Source: an uncultured Oscillospiraceae bacterium (GTDB taxonomy: Bacteria > Bacillota > Clostridia > Oscillospirales > Oscillospiraceae). From it: 64,000 nucleotides of DNA. The notes under the pieces are model-generated. The model ran no database searches. It was given only the letters and a program-made list of their open reading frames with translations, and had not been told where the DNA came from. Shown here piece after piece: positions 33,290 through 41,458 of the stretch (the stretch's first letter is position 1; each line of letters opens with the position of its first letter). The position numbers and the translations under genes were made by a program. The stretch is taken from contig CAAFLG010000049.1 in assembly GCA_900763705.1 (NCBI GenBank), positions 21,758 through 85,757 of the forward strand, in the 5' to 3' direction.

Positions 33290-34324
33290 TTAGAGAAGCT
33301 CCGCCATTTCCAGCACGAGCCGCTCGGTCTTTTCCCAGCCAAGGCAGGCGTCGGTGATGCTCTTGCCGTAAACGCCGTCGGTGATCTTCTGCTTGCCATC
33401 TTCAATGTAGCTTTCGATCATCAGCCCCTTGACGAGTGTGTCGATGTCATTGGAGTGGCGCTTGGAGTGCAGCACCTCCTTGGCGATGCGGATCTGCTCC
33501 AGATACTGCTTGCCGGAGTTGGCGTGGTTGCAGTCCACAAGGCAGGCAGGGTTCTTGATGCCGCGCTGGGCATACAGCTCGTGCAGCTCGACAAGGTCCT
33601 CATAGTGGTAGTTGGGACGGCTGTTGCCCCGCTCGTTCACATAGCCACGCAGGATGGCGTGGGCGTAGGGGTTGCCCGCCGTCTCCACCTCCCAGCCGCG
33701 GTAGAGGAAGGTATGGTCTCCCATCGCCGCGTAGATGGAGTTCATCATCACGCTCAGATCTCCGCCGGTGGGGTTCTTCATGCCGACGGGCACGGAAAGG
33801 CCACTCGCGGTCAGGCGGTGCTGCTGATCTTCCACCGAGCGCGCACCGACGGCGACATAGCCGATGATATCGGAAAGGTAGCGGTAATTTTCAGGATAGA
33901 GCATCTCGTCCGCGCAGGCAAAGCCCGTCTCGCGCACCGCGCGGGTGTGCAGGCGGCGGATGGCGATGATGCCCTCGAGCATATCCGGCTTTTTGTCAGG
34001 GTCGGGCTGGTGGAGCATCCCCTTGTAGCCCGAGCCGTCGGTGCGGGGCTTATTGGTGTAAATGCGCGGCACGATCAGGATCTTGTCCTTCACCTGCTCC
34101 TGTAACGGGACCAGACGGCAAATATAGTCCATCACGCTGTCCTCGCGGTCGGCGGAGCACGGGCCGATCACCAGCATCAGCCGCTTGTCGCGCCCGTCGA
34201 GGATGGCGCGCATCTCCTCTACGCGTTTTTCGCGCGCCTCGGCGATCTCCGGGGTGATGGGAAATTCTTTTTTGATCTCCATCGGGATGGGCAACTTCCG
34301 GATGAATCTTGCATTCTGCTGCAT
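33290..34324 (-). CDS. aroF: 3-deoxy-7-phosphoheptulonate (DAHP) synthase, type I alpha
   Basis: A 344-residue enzyme condensing phosphoenolpyruvate with erythrose 4-phosphate, first step of the shikimate pathway. It is the E. coli AroG/AroF/AroH type: VIGPCSADREDSVMDY, PRIYTNKPRTDGSGYKGM, GARSVEDQQHRLTASGLSVPVG-type motifs (key G-A-R-S and Q-Q-H-R), DCNHANSGK and GLMIESYIEDG. Catalytic Cys, His and Glu metal ligands are present. The start at 34324 (MQQNARF) has AAGGAGTGCGAGCC upstream, so the in-frame ATG at 34333 is rejected. No T-box is visible in its short leader. Confidence 0.95.
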   Translation of the reverse strand: MQQNARFIRKLPIPMEIKKEFPITPEIAEAREKRVEEMRAILDGRDKRLMLVIGPCSADREDSVMDYICRLVPLQEQVKDKILIVPRIYTNKPRTDGSGYKGMLHQPDPDKKPDMLEGIIAIRRLHTRAVRETGFACADEMLYPENYRYLSDIIGYVAVGARSVEDQQHRLTASGLSVPVGMKNPTGGDLSVMMNSIYAAMGDHTFLYRGWEVETAGNPYAHAILRGYVNERGNSRPNYHYEDLVELHELYAQRGIKNPACLVDCNHANSGKQYLEQIRIAKEVLHSKRHSNDIDTLVKGLMIESYIEDGKQKITDGVYGKSITDACLGWEKTERLVLEMAELL

Positions 34325-34358
34325 GGCTCGCACTCCTTATTCGATCAAATGCGCTTGT

Positions 34359-34387
34359 ATTTTACAGCATTCCTTCCTGTACCGCAA
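34359..34387 (-). promoter_or_regulatory. Promoter of the DAHP synthase gene
   Basis: On the minus strand TTGCGG (34387-34382), a 17-bp spacer and TAAAAT (34364-34359). Confidence 0.65.
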
Positions 34388-34474
34388 GTGTGATTTTGCC
34401 GCATAAATCGCTCGCTTTTCCGCCAATTCTGTCACATTTCATAAAGAGCGGCGCCACGCCCGCATCCGCGCGGC

Positions 34475-34526
34475 AAAAAAAACGATCCGAACCCGTCTTC
34501 CAAACAAAGAAGCTGTGGTTCGGATC
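34475..34526 (-). terminator. Terminator of the tRNA-Leu transcript
   Basis: GATCCGAACC (34484-34493) and GGTTCGGATC (34517-34526) pair, with an inner CTTC/GAAG stem. On the minus strand the hairpin is followed by eight T. Confidence 0.85.
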
Positions 34527-34535
34527 ATTTCTCTA

Positions 34536-34622
34536 TGGTGCCGGTGACCGGAGTCGAACCGGTACGCTGTCGCCAGCGGCGGATTTTGAGTCCGCTACGT
34601 CTACCAATTCCATCACACCGGC
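34536..34622 (-). tRNA. tRNA-Leu (anticodon CAA)
   Basis: An 87-nt class II tRNA with encoded CCA (34538-34536). The acceptor stem GCCGGTG/CACCGGC, the anticodon stem GCGGA/TCCGC with loop CTCAAAA (anticodon CAA), a long variable arm and a GGTTCGACTCC T-arm are all intact. It reads UUG codons. It has its own promoter and terminator and stands alone, not in a tRNA cluster. Confidence 0.97.
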
Positions 34623-34641
34623 AGGGCAATGAACAAAAGAT

Positions 34642-34670
34642 ATTATATGCGATACGTGGCCCATTTGCAA
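34642..34670 (-). promoter_or_regulatory. Promoter of tRNA-Leu
   Basis: On the minus strand TTGCAA (34670-34665), a 17-bp spacer and TATAAT (34647-34642). Confidence 0.8.
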
Positions 34671-34683
34671 GCAAAACTTTTCG

Positions 34684-34716
34684 AAAAAGGCTCCGGCGCG
34701 CTGCCGGAGCCTTTTT
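34684..34716. terminator. Terminator of the adenine deaminase gene
   Basis: A 14-bp perfect stem AAAAAGGCTCCGGC/GCCGGAGCCTTTTT with a 5-nt loop. T-tract on the minus strand follows the ade stop. Confidence 0.9.
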
Positions 34717-34730
34717 GTGAGCGGAAGTGC

Positions 34731-36464
34731 TTACACGTAGCGCTGGTTGATGACATCGAACACGCCGCGCGTGGTGAGGCGCAGCGTCGGGATGACGGTC
34801 AGCGCCATGAACGAAAGCGTCATAAACGGGTCGACCCCGCGCGAGACGCCGAGGGCAAAGGCCTGCTCCTTGGCGTTTTCCAGCGCCTCGTTGACTTCGA
34901 TGAGCGGCGCTTCGCTCATGATGCCCGCGATTTGGAGCTGCACCTCGCCGAGCACCTTGCCGCCGTCCATCACAACGATGCCGCCGCCAAGCTCGACCAC
35001 GCGGTTGACCGCCGCGGCCATGTCCTCCTCGTTCGCGCCGACGACGATGATGTTGTGGCTGTCATGCGAGATGGAGGTCGCCACCGCGCCGGAGGTGAGC
35101 CCGTAGCCCTTGATGTAGCCGATGCCGATGTGGTGCGTGTTCTTGTGGCGCTCGATGACAGCGATCTTTAAGATGTCGTCCTCGACGCTGATCTTCTCGG
35201 CGTAGCCCGCGTCGGTCGTGACGATCTCGCCGGGCACCATGCCGAGCACGGCGCGCGGGCGGTCTTCGATGAAGTCCTTCGCCTCAAGGTGGGCGACGTG
35301 GAACGTCTCGTGCGAGCGCTTGACGAGGTGCGGATCGATCTCCGGCGCGTCAAAGGGCGTGACGGTCTTGCCGTCAAACATGAGCTTGCCCTTCTTGTAG
35401 ACCTCAAGGATGTTGAAATCGTCAAAGTTATCGATGATGACAAAGTCCGCGAGGAAGCCCGGCGCGATCGCGCCGCGGTTGTTGAGCAGGAAGTAGCGCG
35501 CGGCGTGGTGGCTCGCGCATTTGACGGCGATGATCGGATCGACGCCCGCCTTGATGGCGCGGCGCACAATGTAGTCGATGTGCCCTTTTTCAAGGAGGTC
35601 GTTGGGGTGCTTGTCATCGGTGCAGAACATGCAGTAGGTGTAATACTGCGGCGTGAGCAGCGGGAGGAGCGCGTCAAGGTTGCGCGCGGCCGTGCCCTCA
35701 CGGATCATGATGTACTGTCCGCGCTCGAGCTTGGCGATGGCATCCTCCACGGTGCTGCACTCGTGGTCGGAATAGACGCCGGCGGCGATGTAGGCGTTCA
35801 GGTCGTTGCCCGTGAGGCCGGGCGCGTGGCCGTCGATCTTCTTGTGGTGCGCCTGCGCGGCGACGATCTTTTCCAGCACCTGTTCGTCACCGTTCGCCAC
35901 ACCAACATAGTTCATCATCTCAGCAAGGCCTTCAACACGGTTGTGCTCGTAGAACGAGTCGATCGCGCGGTAGTCGAGCACCGCACCGGATTCGTCGAGC
36001 GGCGTCGCAGGCACGCAGGAGGGGAGCATGAAGCGCACGTCCACGGGAAGATCCTCGGTCGCTTGCAGCATATACTCGATGCCGTCCGTTCCCATGACAT
36101 TCGCGATCTCGTGCGGGTCGGTGATGACGGTGGTCGTTCCGTGCGGAACGACGGCGTTGGCGAACTCCTTCGGGGAAACGAGCGAGCTTTCCAGGTGGAT
36201 GTGTGCATCGACAAAGCCGGGCAGCACGAGCTTGCCGCCCATGTCGATCTCCACTTCGCCCTCGTAGTGCTCACCCATGCCCGCGATCAGGCCTTCGGCC
36301 ACGGCGATGTCGCCATGACCCAATTCGTTGCAGAAGACGTTCACGTACGTCGCGTTCTTGAGCACAAGGTCGGCCTTCTGCCGGCCCGAGGCCACCTCGA
36401 CGACGTGGAGCTTTTTGTTCAGCTTGCGGTTGATCTTGCCAGCGTAGCTTTCCCGATATGCCAT
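34731..36464 (-). CDS. ade: Adenine deaminase
   Basis: A 577-residue metal-dependent amidohydrolase converting adenine to hypoxanthine in purine salvage. GFVDAHIHLESSLVSP is the metal-binding HxH, followed by PHGTTTVITDPHEIANV, DGHAPGL, YSDHECST and the catalytic Asp region near DFVIIDNF. It matches the Ade (COG1001) family in length and order. The start at 36464 (MAYRESY) has AAGGAGGAAAACGC upstream. An in-frame ATG at 36515 also has a ribosome-like GAGGAAGACGG and would add 17 residues, so a longer form cannot be excluded. Confidence 0.95.
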   Translation of the reverse strand: MAYRESYAGKINRKLNKKLHVVEVASGRQKADLVLKNATYVNVFCNELGHGDIAVAEGLIAGMGEHYEGEVEIDMGGKLVLPGFVDAHIHLESSLVSPKEFANAVVPHGTTTVITDPHEIANVMGTDGIEYMLQATEDLPVDVRFMLPSCVPATPLDESGAVLDYRAIDSFYEHNRVEGLAEMMNYVGVANGDEQVLEKIVAAQAHHKKIDGHAPGLTGNDLNAYIAAGVYSDHECSTVEDAIAKLERGQYIMIREGTAARNLDALLPLLTPQYYTYCMFCTDDKHPNDLLEKGHIDYIVRRAIKAGVDPIIAVKCASHHAARYFLLNNRGAIAPGFLADFVIIDNFDDFNILEVYKKGKLMFDGKTVTPFDAPEIDPHLVKRSHETFHVAHLEAKDFIEDRPRAVLGMVPGEIVTTDAGYAEKISVEDDILKIAVIERHKNTHHIGIGYIKGYGLTSGAVATSISHDSHNIIVVGANEEDMAAAVNRVVELGGGIVVMDGGKVLGEVQLQIAGIMSEAPLIEVNEALENAKEQAFALGVSRGVDPFMTLSFMALTVIPTLRLTTRGVFDVINQRYV

Positions 36465-36539
36465 GCGTTTTCCTCCTTGTTTTGTAGTGTTTGGCCAGTT
36501 TATGTGATGTTTCATCCGTCTTCCTCGGTTATTTTTTAT

Positions 36540-36568
36540 AGGATACTACGTTCTTTTGCACTTGTCCA
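36540..36568 (-). promoter_or_regulatory. Promoter of ade
   Basis: On the minus strand TGGACA (36568-36563), a 17-bp spacer and TATCCT (36545-36540). No purine riboswitch is visible in the short leader. Confidence 0.6.
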
Positions 36569-36680
36569 GCAGAAAAAGCTGAAAGTTATTTAGTAAATCT
36601 GACGAAAAGTAAGATGCCAACCGCGCGAGCGGAAGAACGCTGTGACGCGCGCAGCCGCCATGCCGCCGCGTCCTGCAAAA

Positions 36681-36719
36681 AAGAACCGGTTCATCTGCGA
36701 TGCAGATGAACCGGTTCTT
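36681..36719. terminator. Terminator of the xpaC-telA-TPM operon
   Basis: An 18-bp perfect stem (36681-36698 with 36702-36719) with a 3-nt loop, A/T-flanked on both sides. Confidence 0.9.
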
Positions 36720-36733
36720 CTGTTCTTTTGCGC

Positions 36734-37750
36734 TCAGCGCCGACCGCCGAAGCCGCCACCGCGGCCTCCGCCGCCGAAACCGCCGCCGCGGCTGCCGCCG
36801 CCAAAGCCACCGCCGCGGCTGCTGCCGAAGCCGCCGACGCTGCCTCCGCTGCCAAAGCCGCCGCCGCGTCCGGTGCTGCCAAAACCGCCAAACGAGCCGC
36901 CCGAGCTGGAAGGCCGTCTCGGCGGCTGGGGCGGGCGGCGATTGCCGCCGGAGCTGCCGCCGCTGCGCGGCGGTCTAGGGCCGCCCTGTGGAGGACGGGG
37001 ACCGCCCGAACGGGGCGGACGCGGGCCGCGCGGAGGACGGCGTCCCCAGAAGATGGGGTGATACATCACCGTCGGCACGCCCATGCCGGGCATCATGTAG
37101 CGGCGGCGATAGCGGCGATAACGCATGCCGTCAAGCATGATCCAGAGGACAAAGAATATGATGAGGATCATGATGAACATCACACCGTTGGCCGCCTCGT
37201 CCAGCGCCGCCTCGCTCTGCTGATACTGCTGGCTCAGCTCCACATGGAGCGCGGCGCAAAGTGAGCGCACCGCCGCGTCATAGTCGCCCTTCTGCACGCC
37301 GTCTGCCATGCAGGAGGCAACAAAGCTCTGCGACAATGATTCTAACAGGCTGCGGAAACTTCCGCTCGGAAGCAAATAATAACTTCCTTCTTGTTCCGCA
37401 ATGACCAAAATAGCGTCATCAGGGGCAAGCTCCATTTGATTCGCATATTCCCAAGCTATACTATCCAAGTCGTTTGCGGATTCGGTCGTAACGACGGCCA
37501 TGATGCTGCCGAACATCTTGTCCCAGTTAGCGTTATAGAGGCTGACCGCCTTTTCGGTCTTGTCCGAAAGGACGTTCGCCTCGTCGCGCACGTACTGCTC
37601 GAACGCCGCCGTGGAAAGCGAGGGATCGAGCTTTTCTCCGCCCTCCGGCGTAGAGACAACGGGCGCTTTGTGCAGCCCCCACGCACTGGATGCGACGATC
37701 GCCAGAATCAGCACGACGATGGCGACGCCGCGTTTTTGAAAGAATTTCAT
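36734..37750 (-). CDS. TPM-domain protein with Gly/Pro/Arg-rich tail
   Basis: A 338-residue membrane protein. A signal-anchor lies at 8-25. A TPM (YgcG-like) domain at about 45-170 includes VRDEANVLSDKTEKAVSLYN, DDAILVIAEQEGSYYLLPSG and a long helix. A transmembrane segment is near 190-208 (MFIMILIIFFVLWIMLDGM). The tail from about 230 is low-complexity, with PPRGPRPPRSGG repeats and then GGGFGGGSRGGGFGG runs. TPM domains are found in envelope maintenance and repair proteins. It is the last gene of the xpaC-telA operon, so an envelope-stress role is inferred. Confidence 0.82.
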   Translation of the reverse strand: MKFFQKRGVAIVVLILAIVASSAWGLHKAPVVSTPEGGEKLDPSLSTAAFEQYVRDEANVLSDKTEKAVSLYNANWDKMFGSIMAVVTTESANDLDSIAWEYANQMELAPDDAILVIAEQEGSYYLLPSGSFRSLLESLSQSFVASCMADGVQKGDYDAAVRSLCAALHVELSQQYQQSEAALDEAANGVMFIMILIIFFVLWIMLDGMRYRRYRRRYMMPGMGVPTVMYHPIFWGRRPPRGPRPPRSGGPRPPQGGPRPPRSGGSSGGNRRPPQPPRRPSSSGGSFGGFGSTGRGGGFGSGGSVGGFGSSRGGGFGGGSRGGGFGGGGRGGGFGGRR

Positions 37751-37773
37751 ATACTTCTCCTATCCGGAGCGTC

Positions 37774-38937
37774 TCAGCTTCTCAGCTCCATGAGCTTCTG
37801 CTTCAGCTCACCTTCGATGCGGCCGAGCTCGACCTCCGCTTCCTTGCGCTTCTGCGCGCCCTCGCGCTGGATGTTCACGACCTCGTCGAGCGTGGAGACG
37901 AGCTGCTCGTTCGTGTGCTGCAGCGTCTCGATATCGACGATGCTGCGCTCGGCTTCCTTTGCCGTGGCGATGGTGCCCATCTTGAGCATGTCGGCGTTCT
38001 TCTTGAGAAGCTCGTTCGTCGTCTGCGCCACCGCGCTCTGTGCGGCCGTGGCCTGACGGCTGTGCTCCATGCCGAGCGCGAGCACCATCTGGCTCTTCCA
38101 GAGGGGGATTGTATTGACGAGCGAGGACTGGATCTTTTCGACCATCAGCGTGTCGTTGTTCTGGAGAAGTCTCGTCTGCGGGCCCATCTGGAGCGACACC
38201 ATGCGCGTGAGCTCCAGGTCATGCAGCTTCTTTTCAAAGCGCTCGCACTTCTGCGCGTAGTCGTTGTAGGCCTGCGCATCCTCGGCAAGGCCGCTCGCCT
38301 CCGCCTTTTTGCGCAGCTCCTCGAGCTCGCCGGAGCGGACCTCGGCCAGACGCTTTTTGCCCGCGATGATATACATGGTCAGTTCTTTGTAGTACTTGAG
38401 GTTCAGCTCATACATCTGGTCGAGCATCGCGATGTCCTTCATCAGCGTGACCTGATGCTTTTCAAGCTCAGAAACAATGCGGTTCACGCTCGTCTCGGCC
38501 TTGCCGTACTGCGCGCGCATCAGCTCGAGCTTATCCTTCTGCTTGTGGAACAGGCCTGCGAAGCCCTTCTTCTCCTCCTGACCGAAGCCCTTGACCTCGA
38601 CGACGAGGTTCGAGAGCGTCTCGCCCACCTCGCCAAGATCCTTGTTGCGCACAGAGGACAGTGCATTTTCCGAGAATGTCGCCACGCTCTTCTGCGCGGC
38701 CACGCCGTAGTTGAGCACGAGGTTCGTATCCGTAATGTCGATCTTCTTCACAAACTCGTCGACAGCAGCTCTCTCCTGCTCGGTGAGCATGCTCTCGTCG
38801 ACCTTGACGGGCTCGACTTCCTTTTTCTTCTCCTCGGGCGCAGCGGGCGCTTCGGGCGTGAGCGTCAGCTCGGGAACGGCCTCCTGCGCCGCTTCGGTGG
38901 GGTTCAGGGTCAGCTCGGGCATCATGTTGTCGCTCAT
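37774..38937 (-). CDS. telA: TelA-like toxic anion resistance protein
   Basis: A 387-residue cytoplasmic coiled-coil protein of the TelA/KlaA family (PF05816). Residues 1-45 are acidic and proline-rich. SELEKHQVTLMKDIAMLDQMYELN, then YYKELTMYIIAGKKRL, and WKSQMVLALGMEHSRQAT are family hallmarks (read here as separate short motifs). Known: TelA/YceH proteins associate with tellurite or antimicrobial resistance and act with XpaC. The small membrane protein and XpaC genes are immediately upstream on the same strand. No tellurite-specific terD genes are present. Confidence 0.92.
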   Translation of the reverse strand: MSDNMMPELTLNPTEAAQEAVPELTLTPEAPAAPEEKKKEVEPVKVDESMLTEQERAAVDEFVKKIDITDTNLVLNYGVAAQKSVATFSENALSSVRNKDLGEVGETLSNLVVEVKGFGQEEKKGFAGLFHKQKDKLELMRAQYGKAETSVNRIVSELEKHQVTLMKDIAMLDQMYELNLKYYKELTMYIIAGKKRLAEVRSGELEELRKKAEASGLAEDAQAYNDYAQKCERFEKKLHDLELTRMVSLQMGPQTRLLQNNDTLMVEKIQSSLVNTIPLWKSQMVLALGMEHSRQATAAQSAVAQTTNELLKKNADMLKMGTIATAKEAERSIVDIETLQHTNEQLVSTLDEVVNIQREGAQKRKEAEVELGRIEGELKQKLMELRS

Positions 38938-38938
38938 A

Positions 38939-39208
38939 TCATTTCTCCTCCGTATTTTGGCTTTGAGTTTGTTCTTTTTCGTGCTTTTTGATGCGCTGGA
39001 TGCGGCGCAGGCACAGCAGCGTGGCCAACGCCCAGATCAGCGCGGAATAGTAAAGCGTATCCCTGTGCAGATGCAGCGCGCCGATGATGCTTGCCACACA
39101 CATGATGGCAAAGATCGCACAGAAGATGGGGTCGAGCCACACGCCTTTCAGCCGTTTCAATATCCACGCATTGACTTTGGCGTTGAACGCCATCACTTTC
39201 TTTCGCAT
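38939..39208 (-). CDS. Small two-segment membrane protein in the xpaC-telA operon
   Basis: An 89-residue protein with two transmembrane segments (LDPIFCAIFAIMCVASIIGAL and YYSALIWALATLLCLRRI), a basic N-terminus and a charged Gln-rich tail (KKHEKEQTQSQNTEEK). It lies 12 bp after xpaC and 1 bp before telA. Not recognised; context suggests a membrane partner of TelA or XpaC. Confidence 0.7.
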   Translation of the reverse strand: MRKKVMAFNAKVNAWILKRLKGVWLDPIFCAIFAIMCVASIIGALHLHRDTLYYSALIWALATLLCLRRIQRIKKHEKEQTQSQNTEEK

Positions 39209-39220
39209 CGCCTTTCTCCT

Positions 39221-39901
39221 TTACAGCTCGAGCTTGATATCGTCCTGCGTGGCGGCAGCCGTACCGCCGTCGCTGCTCAGGCCCTCTTGCTTCATCATGT
39301 TTTCAAGCACCGTGATATCGGTGGAAATATCCATCGCCTCGCTGCCAAAGAGCATATCGAGCTGCTTTTCAAAGGCGGCGACGATGGTACTCATCATGCT
39401 CTCCACACGCTGCATGGTGTTATCGATATTCTCGCCGCTCACGCCCTGCGCGCCCATACGGTCATAGGCGTTCAAGATCTTAAGGGTCGTGGGCAGGTAG
39501 TAGTCCATGAACTTGCGGATCTGCGGCAGCTTCGACGGGTCGGATTTGACCTGCGCGAAAATTTTCGCGCTCAGGTCCTCGAGCCGGTCGATGTCGGCGG
39601 AGATCTTCTCATCCTTGATGGACGTGTTGAGCCGCTTCATCTCGGAGATGGCAAGATTGCCGTCCTTGATCATCTTGTCGAGCTCGGGGTTGCCGGTGCT
39701 CTCTTCCTTTTTCGGCGGGTCGGGAACTGTGACCTCCACCGTGCCGCACACGGCGTTCATGATGAAATACACCACCGCCGATACGATGGCAATAAAGATG
39801 AACTGCGGCACGCGGTAAAGCGGGAACAGCAGCGCATAAATGACCCATGTTCCCGCCGCGGCGTAATAGGGTACGGTGGATCTGCGTTTGACAGTTGCCA
39901 A
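39221..39901 (-). CDS. xpaC: XpaC-like protein (5-bromo-4-chloroindolyl phosphate hydrolysis family)
   Basis: A 226-residue membrane-associated protein. Two hydrophobic segments occupy about 10-50, then a helical domain with GNPELDKMIKDGNLAISEMKRL and KFMDYYLPTTLKILNAYDRM, the XpaC family signature. B. subtilis XpaC gives X-phosphate hydrolysis on overexpression; its real role is unknown and it is paired with a TelA homologue (YaaN). The start is TTG at 39901 with AGGAGGGGATCGTC upstream. First gene of the operon. Confidence 0.88.
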   Translation of the reverse strand: MATVKRRSTVPYYAAAGTWVIYALLFPLYRVPQFIFIAIVSAVVYFIMNAVCGTVEVTVPDPPKKEESTGNPELDKMIKDGNLAISEMKRLNTSIKDEKISADIDRLEDLSAKIFAQVKSDPSKLPQIRKFMDYYLPTTLKILNAYDRMGAQGVSGENIDNTMQRVESMMSTIVAAFEKQLDMLFGSEAMDISTDITVLENMMKQEGLSSDGGTAAATQDDIKLEL

Positions 39902-39941
39902 GACGATCCCCTCCTGTTTTCATAAATATTTTGACTGATAT

Positions 39942-39970
39942 ATGATATCACATCGCATCAGCGCGGTCAA
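39942..39970 (-). promoter_or_regulatory. Promoter of the xpaC-telA-TPM operon
   Basis: On the minus strand TTGACC (39970-39965), a 17-bp spacer and TATCAT (39947-39942). The -10 overlaps an AT-rich TGATATCA-type palindrome. Confidence 0.7.
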
Positions 39971-40014
39971 GCAAAGCAAGCGCTTGAAACATCGCAATGT
40001 CGCGCTTTTTACAA

Positions 40015-40050
40015 AAGAAGGCGGCGTCCGGTCCAGGACGCCGCCTTCTT
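40015..40050. terminator. Terminator of the MacB-like ABC operon
   Basis: A 15-bp perfect stem AAGAAGGCGGCGTCC/GGACGCCGCCTTCTT with a 6-nt loop. On the minus strand it is followed by TTTTGTAAAAA. Confidence 0.88.
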
Positions 40051-40069
40051 GCAAAATACTGCGTTTTTC

Positions 40070-41458
40070 TTATTCGTTTCGGATGGCTTCGAGCGCCGAG
40101 ATCTTGACCGCCTTGTTCGCGGGCTGATAGCCGGACACCAGTCCGACCAGCACCGAGAACACCAGCGCGAAAATCACGAGCTCCGGCTTGATGACGGACG
40201 TGCGCACCACGCCTTCGCCGCCGATGAGCGCCTGCTTGATAAGCTCCCACGTGACGCCCCCGCCGCCGAACGCGCCGAACGAGAACAGATTGATGATGAC
40301 GGATATGATGAAGCTGAAAATAAGCCCCAAAATGCCGCCGAGAAGGCCGATGCTGCCCGCCTCCATCAAAAACATCGCGCGGATATCGCGCACATAGCAG
40401 CCAAGCGCCTTCATGATACCGATCTCCTTCGTACGCTCGGAGATGGACATGATCATCGTGTTCGTGATGCCGATGGCCGCGACCAGAAGCGAGATCGCGC
40501 CGAGGCCGCCGAGCATCAGCTCGATCTGGCGGGTCTGCTTGTTGAGCTCATCGCGCATGCTCTGCATAGAATACGTACTGTAGCCCAGGTCCTTGATGGA
40601 CTGCTCCACATCCGACACGGCGTCGAGGCTCTCAGCCTTGACGTTGATGCTTGAATACTCGAACTTCGTGTCGGTCTTGCCGGTCAGGTCCTGAATAAGA
40701 GCTTTGAGCGCATTGATGTCCATCATCACGCCGTCGCTCGTCTCGTAGCCCTTGCCCCGATCTTCCTTCATCACACCGACGACCTTGAGCTCGACCTCAT
40801 AGGGGGTAGGTTCGGTGCCTGTACCGTCGTCATACGGTGTGAGTACCATGGTGATGCTCGTCTTGAGCGGGTCAAAAAACGGGTCGGGGACCTTTTCCGT
40901 GTCGATATTGCCGTTTTCGTCCCAGATATATCGGTCGACATAATTTCTGCCATCCGGCATCAGCGTATCGAAGAAGTTATAGGCAAAATACTGGCCCACG
41001 ACCACCTCGTCGCTGCTCTCCGGATACCGCCCGTCCATCAGCTCAAAGCCCATGTCCTCAAGGGCGCTCGAGTCAATGCCGGCAAAATCGACCCAGTTGG
41101 CCGTGTAGCGGCCGTTGACGCCCGCTTTGAAGCCTACATTATATCCGTCGAGACTTGCCTTGGGCATGACGGCCTGCACGCCCGCGATCTCGTGGAAGCT
41201 CTCGACCGCCTTGTCGTCAAGCTTGCTCTCCGTCTGCGTGCCGGTGCTCTGGTTGTAGCCGCGGTAGACCTCGATGATGGAGAGGTCGCCCATATTTTTG
41301 AGCATCTGGTCGTAGGACTCCTGCATGCCCGCGCCGATGGAGACCATCACGATGATGGACGTGCAGCCGATGAACACGCCCAGCACCGTCAGGATCGTGC
41401 GCCCCTTGCGCCGCGACAGGCTGTCGAAGCACATTTTCAGGATGTCTGCGAATCTCAT
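40070..41458 (-). CDS. MacB/FtsX-type ABC transporter permease
   Basis: A 462-residue permease. TM1 follows SRRKGRTILTVLGVFIGC. A large extracytoplasmic MacB_PCD domain occupies about 45-310, and three C-terminal segments contain the FtsX motif ERTKEIGIMKALGC followed by MEAGSIGLLGGILG. MacB-type permeases do not transport across the bilayer; they use ATP to drive work outside the membrane, such as lipoprotein or peptide extrusion or signalling. It overlaps the upstream adaptor gene by 4 bp. Single-copy, so the functional unit is a homodimer. Confidence 0.92.
   Translation of the reverse strand: MRFADILKMCFDSLSRRKGRTILTVLGVFIGCTSIIVMVSIGAGMQESYDQMLKNMGDLSIIEVYRGYNQSTGTQTESKLDDKAVESFHEIAGVQAVMPKASLDGYNVGFKAGVNGRYTANWVDFAGIDSSALEDMGFELMDGRYPESSDEVVVGQYFAYNFFDTLMPDGRNYVDRYIWDENGNIDTEKVPDPFFDPLKTSITMVLTPYDDGTGTEPTPYEVELKVVGVMKEDRGKGYETSDGVMMDINALKALIQDLTGKTDTKFEYSSINVKAESLDAVSDVEQSIKDLGYSTYSMQSMRDELNKQTRQIELMLGGLGAISLLVAAIGITNTMIMSISERTKEIGIMKALGCYVRDIRAMFLMEAGSIGLLGGILGLIFSFIISVIINLFSFGAFGGGGVTWELIKQALIGGEGVVRTSVIKPELVIFALVFSVLVGLVSGYQPANKAVKISALEAIRNE

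Noticed and set aside
34359..34470. T-box or riboswitch before the DAHP synthase gene
   Set aside because: The promoter at 34359-34387 leaves a leader of about 30 nt, too short for either.
36465..36600. Purine or PRPP riboswitch before ade
   Set aside because: The leader from the mapped promoter is about 70 nt and shows none of the conserved cores.
36734..37060. Possible tandem repeat or CRISPR-like array
   Set aside because: The repetition is the Gly/Phe/Arg- and Pro-coding tail of the TPM protein; no spacers or constant repeat length.
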